DNA of 6,443 nucleotides from an uncultured Bacteroidales bacterium (lineage in GTDB: Bacteria; Bacteroidota; Bacteroidia; Bacteroidales; WCHB1-69): NCBI GenBank assembly GCA_900321845.1, contig ONXT01000237.1, positions 1 to 6,443 on the forward strand, read 5' to 3'. A program made the translations under genes and the position numbers. Below, piece by piece: positions 1-5,767 of the stretch (positions are counted from its first letter, which is position 1; every line of letters starts with the position of its first letter). Below the pieces are notes generated by a model. It did not search any database, was not told the origin of the DNA, and saw nothing but the letters and a program-made list of their open reading frames with translations.

Positions 1-79
1 AGATGGCGACCATCAAGGCTGCCAGTGCGATGGCTACCGCCCCGACAATGGATACGATCTGTTTTTTCCTGACTCTCAT
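1..79 (-). CDS. N-terminus of an unidentified membrane-anchored or exported protein (partial)
   Basis: An ATG at 79-77 opens a frame that stays open to the window edge, giving 26 codons. The peptide starts MRVRKKQIVSIVG and continues as an alanine- and valine-rich hydrophobic stretch up to the edge. Several basic residues followed by about 19 apolar ones is the pattern of a signal-anchor or signal peptide, so the product is probably inserted in or exported through the inner membrane. A TAAGGA sequence lies three bases upstream of the ATG (83-88), a possible but rather close ribosome binding site. The gene follows the asnS terminator, so it is probably transcribed separately or by read-through. 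Too little is present to assign a family; a membrane-fusion adaptor or any single-pass envelope protein would begin like this. Confidence 0.6.
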   Translation of the reverse strand, partial: MRVRKKQIVSIVGAVAIALAALMVAI

Positions 80-93
80 AATTCCTTAGTCAC

Positions 94-139
94 AAAAAAG
101 CAAGCAGTGAACCGACATCCTCCAATCTGTTCACTGCTT
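94..139 (-). terminator. Rho-independent terminator after asnS
   Basis: On the minus strand a perfect 11-base-pair stem (AAGCAGTGAAC at 139-129 pairing with GTTCACTGCTT at 112-102) closes a 16-base loop. Two bases later comes a run of six T (99-94). It begins 22 bases after the asnS stop codon, the position expected for an intrinsic terminator ending the asnS transcript. The plus strand has no comparable T run after the stem, so it is directional. Confidence 0.85.
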
Positions 140-157
140 CTAAAAATCAGTTCACTG
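124..157 (-). repeat. Two-copy 13-base direct repeat at the terminator 5' arm
   Basis: CAGTGAACTGATT (157-145) and CAGTGAACAGATT (136-124) differ at one base and lie 21 bases apart. The second copy supplies most of the 5' arm of the asnS terminator. The first copy also contains the eight bases CAGTGAAC that can pair with the same 3' arm (112-105), so two mutually exclusive hairpins can be drawn. The likeliest cause is a small local duplication; a regulatory role is not shown. Confidence 0.6.
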
Positions 158-160
158 GTA

Positions 161-1558
161 TTAGAACTCGGCGTTCTGCGGTGTGCGCGGGAACGGGATG
201 ACGTCGCGGATGTTGGTCATACCCGTCACAAAGAGGAGCAGACGCTCGAAGCCGAGGCCGAAGCCGGAGTGCGGCGCGGAACCGAACTTGCGGGTTTCGA
301 GGTACCACCAGACATCCTTTTCGGGAATGTGGAGTTCTTCTACACGCTTGCGCAATTTCTCGTAGCTCTCCTCACGCTCGCTGCCACCGATGATTTCACC
401 GATTTTCGGGAAGAGAACGTCCATGGCACGAACCGTCTTGTTGTCATCGTTCATCTTCATATAGAAAGCCTTGATTTCCTTAGGATAATCCGTCAAGATA
501 ACCGGGCATTTGAAATGCTCCTCAACAAGATAGCGTTCGTGTTCCGACTGCAAGTCGATTCCCCAGGAAACGGGGAAATCGAATTTCTTCTTGGCTTTAA
601 GCAGGATGTCGATGGCTTCCGTATAGCCCAAGCGGATGAAACTGTTCTCCACAACGAATTTCATTCTCTCAATCAACTCCTTGTCAAACATATCGTTGAG
701 GAATTGCAGGTCATCCATATTGTTTTCGAGCGCGTAGCGGACGAGGTACTTGATGAAGTCTTCGGCGAGATCCATGTTGTCGGTGATGTCGTTGAAGGCG
801 ACTTCGGGTTCAATCATCCAGAACTCCGCGAGATGGCGCGGGGTGTTGCTGTTTTCGGCGCGGAAAGTGGGGCCGAAAGTGTAAATGCCGCCGAGAGCCA
901 GCGCGCCCAACTCACCTTCCAATTGGCCGGAAACGGTAAGGCTGACGGACTTGCCGAAGAAATCCTTGGAGTAATCGACTTTGCCCTCCGGCGTTTTCGG
1001 GATGTTGTTGAGATCCAGCGTGGTGACGCTGAACATTTCGCCGGCGCCTTCGGCATCTGAGCCCGTGATGAGCGGAGTGTTCAGATAGAAGAAGCCGCGG
1101 TCGTTGAAATACTTGTGGATGGCGAAAGCCATGGCGTGGCGCAGACGGAGCACGCAGCCGAAGTAGTTGGTGCGCGGGCGCAAGTGGCCGATTTCGCGCA
1201 GAAACTCCATGCTGTGCCCTTTTTTCTGCAACGGATAGGTCTCAGGGTCGGCAGTGCCATAGACTTCTATTTCAGTCGCCTGCACCTCAACTACTTGACC
1301 CTTGCCTTGCGATTCTACCAAAGTTCCGGTCACATGCAGGCAAGCCCCGGTGGTGATTTGCTTCATCATTTCGGGGTCGAATTTCTGCAAATCTGCAACA
1401 ATCTGCAGGTTATGGACGATGGAACCGTCGTTCAAGGCGATGAAGGCAACGGCGTTGTTGCCTCTTTTCGTTCTCACCCAGCCCTTTACACTGATGGTTG
1501 AGCCGATTCCAATTTCTTCATAATGCTTGATGGCATCGATAATTTTTGTACGCTTCAT
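161..1558 (-). CDS. asnS: Asparaginyl-tRNA synthetase (class IIb)
   Basis: The 465-residue product attaches asparagine to tRNA(Asn) in the cytoplasm with ATP, and its length matches the usual bacterial enzyme (about 466). An N-terminal OB-fold anticodon-binding domain spans roughly residues 17-102 (VKGWVRTKRG near the start). The class II catalytic domain follows. Motif 2 is visible around 232-252 (FRAENSNTPRHLAEFWMIEPE), whose R233 and E235 are the expected ATP-contacting residues. Motif 3 (GFGLGFERLLLF, 432-443) carries the invariant R439. The ENSNT.RHLAEFW signature separates AsnRS from AspRS. The start at 1558 is chosen because the OB fold begins soon after it; the upstream bases (TTTAAATAAA) contain no Shine-Dalgarno, as is common in Bacteroidota. 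It lies 58 bases after tpiA and is followed by a strong terminator, so it looks like the last gene of the unit. No key residue is missing. An asnS gene implies direct charging of tRNA(Asn), though an amidotransferase route could also exist elsewhere. Confidence 0.97.
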   Translation of the reverse strand: MKRTKIIDAIKHYEEIGIGSTISVKGWVRTKRGNNAVAFIALNDGSIVHNLQIVADLQKFDPEMMKQITTGACLHVTGTLVESQGKGQVVEVQATEIEVYGTADPETYPLQKKGHSMEFLREIGHLRPRTNYFGCVLRLRHAMAFAIHKYFNDRGFFYLNTPLITGSDAEGAGEMFSVTTLDLNNIPKTPEGKVDYSKDFFGKSVSLTVSGQLEGELGALALGGIYTFGPTFRAENSNTPRHLAEFWMIEPEVAFNDITDNMDLAEDFIKYLVRYALENNMDDLQFLNDMFDKELIERMKFVVENSFIRLGYTEAIDILLKAKKKFDFPVSWGIDLQSEHERYLVEEHFKCPVILTDYPKEIKAFYMKMNDDNKTVRAMDVLFPKIGEIIGGSEREESYEKLRKRVEELHIPEKDVWWYLETRKFGSAPHSGFGLGFERLLLFVTGMTNIRDVIPFPRTPQNAEF

Positions 1559-1571
1559 TTTATTATTTAAA

Positions 1572-1595
1572 CGTTGATTTTTAATTCGTTGATTT
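1572..1595 (-). repeat. Short direct repeat in the asnS leader
   Basis: In the 58-base gap between tpiA and asnS, AAATCAACG occurs twice on the coding strand (1595-1587 and 1580-1572), with starts 15 bases apart. The second copy ends 13 bases before the asnS ATG. It could be chance in A/T-rich leader sequence or a protein-binding site; nothing here decides. The gap holds no strong hairpin. Confidence 0.35.
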
Positions 1596-1616
1596 ATCGG
1601 GATTTAGAACCGAAAT

Positions 1617-2411
1617 TTAGTTTTCGGAGGTAGTGGTTTCAGCCGCTTCGATGATATCGACGAAGTCGCCGCACTTGAGAGAGGCACCACCAATCAGACC
1701 GCCATCCACATCTGGCTGAGAGAAGAGTTCGACTGCATTTTTGGGGTTGCAACTGCCACCATATAATATATATGTATTGTAGGCGATTTCGGTTCCGTAC
1801 TTCTTTTCAACCAAAGAGCGGATAAACTTGTGCATCTCTTCGGCCTGTTCCGGGGTGGCCGTCTCGCCGGTGCCGATGGCCCAAATGGGTTCGTAGGCGA
1901 TGACCGTATGCTCGAACTCGTTTTTAGCAAGGTGGAATAGGGTTTCCGTGAGTTGTTTTTCAACCACCTCAAAATGCTTTCCAGCTTTGCGCTCTTCTAA
2001 AGTCTCGCCACAGCAAACAACCGGAATCACCTGATTTTCAGTAAGTCTATCAATTTTTTCAGCCAAAACCTCATTGGACTCCTTGAAGTATTTTCTTCTT
2101 TCGGAATGCCCAACAATGCAAAAGTCAACGCCCATGTCGGCCAACATTTTAGCGGAGACCTCGCCCGTATAGGCGCCGTTGTTGAATTGGCTGCAATTCT
2201 GGGCACCCGCGCTGTAGGCCTCGCCCTCGTCTGCAAGGTCGGTCACCAGTTCCAAATACGGGAACGGGGGGCAAATCGCCACTTCCGTCTGCAGGTTGAA
2301 GTCGACCAGCGTTTCCTGTATGGAGGTCGCCAACTCCTCGGCCTCGTCAAATGATAGGTTCATTTTCCAATTTCCAATGACTAATTTCGATTTCGCGTTA
2401 TTTTTACTCAT
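1617..2411 (-). CDS. tpiA: Triosephosphate isomerase
   Basis: The 264-residue TIM-barrel enzyme interconverts dihydroxyacetone phosphate and glyceraldehyde 3-phosphate in glycolysis and gluconeogenesis; family members are usually about 250 residues. All catalytic elements are readable: N14 and K16 in GNWKMN (13-18), the electrophile H102 in VGHSERR (100-106), the catalytic base E174 in AYEPIWAIGTG (172-182), which runs into mobile loop 6, and the phosphate-binding YGGS (217-220) and GGLIGGASL (237-245). The start at 2411 puts the NWK motif at the usual distance from the N-terminus. It begins only two bases after the mreD stop, and translation coupling is likely because no good Shine-Dalgarno precedes it. 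Position behind mreCD is not a functional pairing I recognise; it is probably carried by co-transcription. A short tail (AAETTTSEN) follows the last helix. Confidence 0.97.
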   Translation of the reverse strand: MSKNNAKSKLVIGNWKMNLSFDEAEELATSIQETLVDFNLQTEVAICPPFPYLELVTDLADEGEAYSAGAQNCSQFNNGAYTGEVSAKMLADMGVDFCIVGHSERRKYFKESNEVLAEKIDRLTENQVIPVVCCGETLEERKAGKHFEVVEKQLTETLFHLAKNEFEHTVIAYEPIWAIGTGETATPEQAEEMHKFIRSLVEKKYGTEIAYNTYILYGGSCNPKNAVELFSQPDVDGGLIGGASLKCGDFVDIIEAAETTTSEN

Positions 2412-2413
2412 AA

Positions 2414-2935
2414 TTAACTATTTTTTTTCGTTGGTATAAAAAGATATTCGCTACAAAGAATTATCAAGCTGGTACACAGTGTGTTGCAGACGATTGAGAG
2501 CAGCACAAGGCCGAAACGCTGGAACGAGAACACCTCCAGCATGGTGATGAAGAACTGGTGTGCGAAAGTGAGGATCAAGGTGTAGAGCACCAGCCATTTG
2601 AAGTCTTTTTTTTTTTTTTTTTTGACTTCCATTTCACTCTTTTTCTTATTGACATTCAGCAGGTTCATCACGTATGGGCGCAGCAAGATCACCATCATCG
2701 AGGCGCTGGTGTTCACACCAAGGATCGACATCTGGAAGATATCGACAATAAAGCCTGTGACAAAGGCGATAGCATACTGTGCCGACTTGGGGAGTTCAAG
2801 CGGTAAAAGCAGCAGAGCCAACAGGTAGATGTTCGGGTTGAGGAATCCGAAAAGATGAATGTGATTGAACACCAAGATCTGCAGTGCCAACAACAAAGAG
2901 AAAACCAGGATCTGCCGTATTGCCTTGTTATTCAT
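2414..2935 (-). CDS. mreD: Rod shape-determining protein MreD
   Basis: This 173-residue inner-membrane protein has about six hydrophobic segments (roughly 7-24, 34-48, 54-72, 76-95, 113-133, 141-163), the size and topology of MreD, which works with MreC, MreB, RodA and PBP2 in the elongasome. Sequence conservation in MreD is low, so the call rests on topology, length, the GFIVDIFQMSILGVN stretch (61-75), typical of the family, and its place directly after mreC. The ATG (2935-2933) lies inside the last codons of mreC, with AAGGA six bases upstream. The loop between segments four and five is very basic: KKK at 97-99, then six lysines at 105-110, all AAA, encoded by an 18-base A run. The run keeps the frame intact in this sequence. 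Losing one A would stop translation after 119 residues; gaining one would give 161 residues with an altered C-terminal third. tpiA starts two bases downstream. Confidence 0.88.
   Translation of the reverse strand: MNNKAIRQILVFSLLLALQILVFNHIHLFGFLNPNIYLLALLLLPLELPKSAQYAIAFVTGFIVDIFQMSILGVNTSASMMVILLRPYVMNLLNVNKKKSEMEVKKKKKKDFKWLVLYTLILTFAHQFFITMLEVFSFQRFGLVLLSIVCNTLCTSLIILCSEYLFIPTKKNS
2600..2629 (-). repeat. 18-base poly-A tract framed by 6-base inverted repeats, inside mreD
   Basis: On the coding strand GAAGTC (2629-2624) is followed by 18 uninterrupted A (2623-2606) and then GACTTC (2605-2600), the exact reverse complement of the first six. It encodes E/V, six lysines, then D/F, in frame. 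The mRNA could form a 6-base-pair stem with the A run as loop. Such a long homopolymer is prone to replication and transcription slippage and also to sequencing error. Confidence 0.9.
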
Positions 2936-3785
2936 CTTTCATCCTTGATTTAAGTTGTTCGAATTCATCGCGATAGACATTCCGTACCAGATAAACCGTG
3001 TTCAAATGGCTGAAATCGGTCGAGAGTTTGACTTTCAGGACAAGGAAGCCGCTGGACGGGTCTTTCTCTGAAGAAGAAACCACCCCGATGAGCACATTGT
3101 TCGGGAAAATGTCGGAATAACCGCTGGTACAGATGCTGTCGCCAACATTCACCTCCGCATGTTCCGGAACATCCTCCAAATAGGCGACCTCGGCATCTCC
3201 AAAATGCCATGAGATAGTTCCAAGCTGGTTGGTTCTCAATACTTTGGCACTGATTTTCGTGCTGGGATTCAAGAGTGTGGTAACGGTGGAAAAGTGTTTG
3301 GCTACATCCGTGACCACTCCCACAATCCCATTGGGTGAGAGTACTGCCATCTCAGTTGTGACGCCGTCATCCGATCCCTTGTCAATCAGCAGATAGTTGT
3401 TTTTCTTATGAATCGTGTTATAGACGACATTGGCGGTGGAATAATCGTAAAGGCGGGTGCGACGGGTGACCTTCCGGACCGTGTCCACATTGACCGATTC
3501 GGCCGTGCGGAGGGAATCATCGCCCACCAGGAAATTATCATCTTGATCCTGAAGAAGTTGCAGGTTCTGCTTCACCAACGCCTCGTTTTCACTATTCAGG
3601 TTGAAATGGCGGACAACGTTGAAGCAGAGATGGTTAACCGGAGCTGTAATCGATTTGGTGAGTCTTGCCAATGCATAATGGGGGTAATTCATTGAATAGG
3701 AAAGCATAACCAAAGCGGCCACCTGTAGAACCACAAAGGTGATCACGTGGAAATAGCGTTTCAGGAAATCAAACAATCGACCCAT
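2928..3785 (-). CDS. mreC: Rod shape-determining protein MreC
   Basis: A 285-residue bitopic protein with a short cytoplasmic N-terminus, one membrane helix (about 13-32), a predicted helical or coiled segment (about 62-82) and a periplasmic beta-rich MreC domain (about 115-270). MreC links the cytoplasmic MreB filament to the peptidoglycan elongation enzymes RodA and PBP2. Family-typical stretches are NNYLLIDKGSDDGV (129-142), MAVLSPNGIVGVV (146-158) and VGDSICTSGYSDIFPNNVLIGVV split around 214-236, with the TSG and FP landmarks. Length fits Bacteroidota MreC (shorter than the 367 residues of E. coli). It begins 35 bases after pheS ends and overlaps mreD by eight bases, so the two are almost certainly co-translated. 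mreB, which normally precedes mreC, is not here; the gene upstream is pheS. The start at 3785 gives a proper short basic lead before the membrane helix; the upstream bases have no clear Shine-Dalgarno. Confidence 0.93.
   Translation of the reverse strand: MGRLFDFLKRYFHVITFVVLQVAALVMLSYSMNYPHYALARLTKSITAPVNHLCFNVVRHFNLNSENEALVKQNLQLLQDQDDNFLVGDDSLRTAESVNVDTVRKVTRRTRLYDYSTANVVYNTIHKKNNYLLIDKGSDDGVTTEMAVLSPNGIVGVVTDVAKHFSTVTTLLNPSTKISAKVLRTNQLGTISWHFGDAEVAYLEDVPEHAEVNVGDSICTSGYSDIFPNNVLIGVVSSSEKDPSSGFLVLKVKLSTDFSHLNTVYLVRNVYRDEFEQLKSRMKDE
2942..2946 (-). promoter_or_regulatory. Shine-Dalgarno for mreD within the end of mreC
   Basis: AAGGA on the coding strand lies six bases before the mreD ATG and inside the last codons of mreC. 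It is the clearest Shine-Dalgarno in the window and supports the overlapping mreD start. Ribosomes finishing mreC would pass over it, consistent with coupled synthesis of the two partners. Confidence 0.6.
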
Positions 3786-3820
3786 TTCTATTCATTAGGA
3801 TTGGCGCAGATGCGTCTAAA

Positions 3821-4843
3821 TCAGATTTTGGCGGCGGAGAATTGTTGGAGGAAGCGGACGTCGTTTTCGAAATAGAGGCGGATGTCATCGGTCTTGTATT
3901 TGAGCATGGTCATACGTTCGATGCCCAATCCGAAGGCGAAGCCTGTGTATTTCTTGCTGTCGATGCCGCAGTTCTCGAGCACGTTGGGGTCCACCATGCC
4001 GCAGCCGAGGATTTCAACCCAGCCGGTGTGCTTGCAGAGCGCGCAGCCTTTGCCACCGCAGATATTGCAGGAGACATCCATTTCAGCGGAGGGTTCCGTG
4101 AACGGGAAGTAGGACGGGCGCAGGCGGATGCGGGTGTTTTCGCCGAACATCTGTTTGGCGAAATACATCAAAGTCTGCTTCATGTCGGCAAAGGAGACGT
4201 TCTCATCGATGTAGAGACCTTCCATCTGGTGGAAGATGCAGTGGGCGCGGGAGGTGATGGACTCGTTGCGGAAGACGCGGCCCGGACAGAAGACTCGGAT
4301 CGGGGGTTTTTGCTTCTCCATCGTGCGCACCTGCAGCGTGGAGGTGTGCGTACGCAGCGCAATGTCCGGCTTCTGGTCGATGAAGAAGGTGTCCTGCATA
4401 TCGCGGGCGGGATGCTCTTCGGCGAAATTCAGCGCAGTGAAGATGTGCCAGTCGTCCTCGATGTCTGGACCGGAAACGGTGGTGAAGCCGATTCTTTCAA
4501 AGATGCGGCAAACCTCGTCCATCATAATGGAGATGGGATGGCGGGAGCCGAGTTCCAAAGCGGTGGCCGGACGGGTCACGTCCACACTGCTGGATTGCGT
4601 CGGAATGGCGGATTCCAGCCTCTCCATCTGCTCGTCGAAATAGGCCTGGGCCCTTTTCTTCAGTTCGTTCACCTTTTGACCGAAGGATTTCCTCTCTTCC
4701 ACGGGCACGTTCTTGATTTCACTCAACAGGGTTTGAAGTTCACTCTTCTTGCTGAGGAAATGCAGGCGATAACGCTCCAAATCCTCGGCAGCGTTAATCT
4801 TAAAGTTCTCTAAATCCTCACGGATTTTATCAATATTGGCCAT
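3821..4843 (-). CDS. pheS: Phenylalanyl-tRNA synthetase alpha subunit
   Basis: The 340-residue catalytic subunit of the (alpha-beta)2 PheRS charges tRNA(Phe). The N-terminal part (about 1-75) is a charged helical hairpin, the tRNA-binding coiled coil of the family. The class II catalytic core follows: motif 1 near GSRHPIS (99-105), motif 2 around VFRNESITSRAHCIFHQMEG (190-209) with R192, and motif 3 GFAFGLGIERMTML (301-314) with R310. The pocket stretch FPFTEPSAEMDVSC (246-259) leads into a four-cysteine insert, C259-x2-C262-x4-C267-x2-C270, which looks like a small metal-binding knuckle; I recall comparable inserts in other PheS proteins, and E. coli lacks it. The A299-type pocket residue of E. 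coli aligns with the alanine in GFAFG. The beta subunit gene pheT is not adjacent in this window and must be elsewhere. The start at 4843 is preceded by ATCAAG, a weak ribosome site at best. It follows the cyclophilin gene by 61 bases. Confidence 0.97.
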   Translation of the reverse strand: MANIDKIREDLENFKINAAEDLERYRLHFLSKKSELQTLLSEIKNVPVEERKSFGQKVNELKKRAQAYFDEQMERLESAIPTQSSSVDVTRPATALELGSRHPISIMMDEVCRIFERIGFTTVSGPDIEDDWHIFTALNFAEEHPARDMQDTFFIDQKPDIALRTHTSTLQVRTMEKQKPPIRVFCPGRVFRNESITSRAHCIFHQMEGLYIDENVSFADMKQTLMYFAKQMFGENTRIRLRPSYFPFTEPSAEMDVSCNICGGKGCALCKHTGWVEILGCGMVDPNVLENCGIDSKKYTGFAFGLGIERMTMLKYKTDDIRLYFENDVRFLQQFSAAKI

Positions 4844-4904
4844 CTTGATGTTTGTTTATTGGTTTAATCGTTACAGGTTTGAGTCGTTTGCTAATCGCTG
4901 ATAG

Positions 4905-5657
4905 CTATTTCATGATTTCAGCGGAGATGATTTTGATGTCAGTGGTGGGACGGTCGTAGCGGTCTTTTGCGCTTGCGGCGATCTTGTCAACCACATCCAT
5001 TCCTTGCACCACTTCGCCGAATACAGTGTAGTCGCCGTCGAGGAAAGGAGCTCCGCCAATGGTGTTATAGACCTTCTTCTGTTCGTCGGTGAAGGTCTTG
5101 CGATACTGGTAGGAAATCTGGGCAAGGAGGTTGTCGTCGAAGGGTTTGCCGTCCACGATATAGAATTGGGAGCCGGAGGAGGCCTTGGTGGGGTTCACCT
5201 GGTCGCCTTGGCGGGCGGCGGCTACGGCACCGCGTTTATGATAGTTTTCAGCGACGAATTCGGCGGGGATGGTGTATCCCGGACCGCCGTTGCCCAGCAT
5301 CTTGCCAGCGGGAGCCCCCTTGGAATCGGGGTCGCCGGTCTGGATCATGAAGCCTTGAATGACCCTGTGGAAAAGGATGTCGTTGTAATACTTGTCATTC
5401 ACCAGCTTGATGAAATTCTCTTTGTGCTTCGGGGTGTTGTCGTAAAGGGCGATGATGATGTCGCCGACTGAAGTCTTGAATAATACTTTGGTGAGTTTGT
5501 CCATATCTCTTTTATTGGATTGATTTTCAGGTTGTTCTTCTGCAATCACAGTCTCTTTATTTTCGGATTTCTTGTTGTCCTTGGCATTTTTGGCGCAGGA
5601 GCATCCAGCCAGGACAATGCAGAGACAAAGAACGGCGATGGTGGTTGTTTTTTTCAT
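4905..5657 (-). CDS. Cyclophilin-type peptidyl-prolyl cis-trans isomerase, lipoprotein
   Basis: From the ATG at 5657 the product is 250 residues. MKKTTTIAVLCLCIVLAGC is a lipoprotein signal peptide with lipobox LAGC and lipidated C19; residues after it (SCAKNAKDNKK) are basic and polar without the acidic surface-export signal of Bacteroidota, so a periplasm-facing anchor is more likely than the cell surface. A polar linker (about 20-55) leads to the cyclophilin domain (about 57-248). Active-site residues match human CypA spacing: R98, F103, M104 and Q106 in FHRVIQGFMIQ (96-106), then GSQFYIVDG (162-170). An insert of about 30 residues (171-203) precedes FLDGDYTVFGEVV; F205 occupies the position of cyclosporin-contacting W121. 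It should assist folding of envelope proteins. A longer frame reaches an ATG at 5696, but that would put 13 residues before the signal peptide and run into the leader, so I prefer 5657. An internal ATG at 5504 could give a cytoplasmic form. First gene after the candidate promoter. Confidence 0.93.
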   Translation of the reverse strand: MKKTTTIAVLCLCIVLAGCSCAKNAKDNKKSENKETVIAEEQPENQSNKRDMDKLTKVLFKTSVGDIIIALYDNTPKHKENFIKLVNDKYYNDILFHRVIQGFMIQTGDPDSKGAPAGKMLGNGGPGYTIPAEFVAENYHKRGAVAAARQGDQVNPTKASSGSQFYIVDGKPFDDNLLAQISYQYRKTFTDEQKKVYNTIGGAPFLDGDYTVFGEVVQGMDVVDKIAASAKDRYDRPTTDIKIISAEIMK

Positions 5658-5713
5658 AAAATGTTGATTATCAATAATGATGTTTATATAATACAAATAC
5701 AGAAAAAAGTCTG

Positions 5714-5721
5714 CAAATTTA
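5714..5721 (-). promoter_or_regulatory. Candidate Bacteroidota -7 promoter box upstream of the cyclophilin gene
   Basis: TAAATTTG on the minus strand fits the TAnnTTTG -7 consensus of the Bacteroidota housekeeping sigma factor. It lies 56 bases before the preferred ATG at 5657, giving a leader of roughly 45-50 bases that is A/T rich. No good TTTG -33 element sits at the expected 19-21 bases upstream (that stretch is G/C rich), so the call is moderate. The remainder of the 5658-5767 gap shows no other clear signal. Confidence 0.45.
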
Positions 5722-5767
5722 CGATTTTATTGTGAAAACGAGGGCGGATGGAACGTGATTTTCTGAA

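Larger units (their letters stand above)
94..5721 (-). other. Candidate transcription unit: cyclophilin - pheS - mreC - mreD - tpiA - asnS
   Basis: Six genes share one strand with gaps of 61, 35, -8, 2 and 58 bases. A -7 box precedes the first gene, a strong intrinsic terminator follows the last, and no stem with a T run is visible between them. Co-transcription is an inference. The mreC-mreD-tpiA part is the firmest. Internal promoters in the 61- and 58-base gaps cannot be excluded; TAAATTTC at 1619-1612 is one base from the -7 consensus and could help drive asnS. Confidence 0.45.

Noticed and set aside
107..1060. 317-codon plus-strand open frame opposite asnS
   Set aside because: It is the complement of a well-conserved synthetase and shows no recognisable domain; the frame stays open because of the G+C-rich codon pattern of asnS. 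Nothing indicates translation.
1612..1619. TAAATTTC at the tpiA stop codon as an asnS promoter
   Set aside because: One base off the -7 consensus and no TTTG at the -33 position; too weak to list as a promoter, mentioned only as a possibility.
3842..4813. 323-codon plus-strand open frame opposite pheS
   Set aside because: Also an antisense shadow of a class II synthetase. Long frames opposite both synthetases recall the idea of sense/antisense ancestry of synthetase classes, but biased codon use explains them without a gene.
4891..4906. Imperfect palindrome GCTAATCGCTGATAGC after the cyclophilin gene
   Set aside because: Only four outer base pairs and no T run; not a terminator, so it does not split the transcription unit.
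5658..5696. N-terminal extension of the cyclophilin to the ATG at 5696
   Set aside because: It would place 13 residues (MYYINIIIDNQHF) ahead of a classic MKK lipoprotein signal and would begin close to the likely transcription start.
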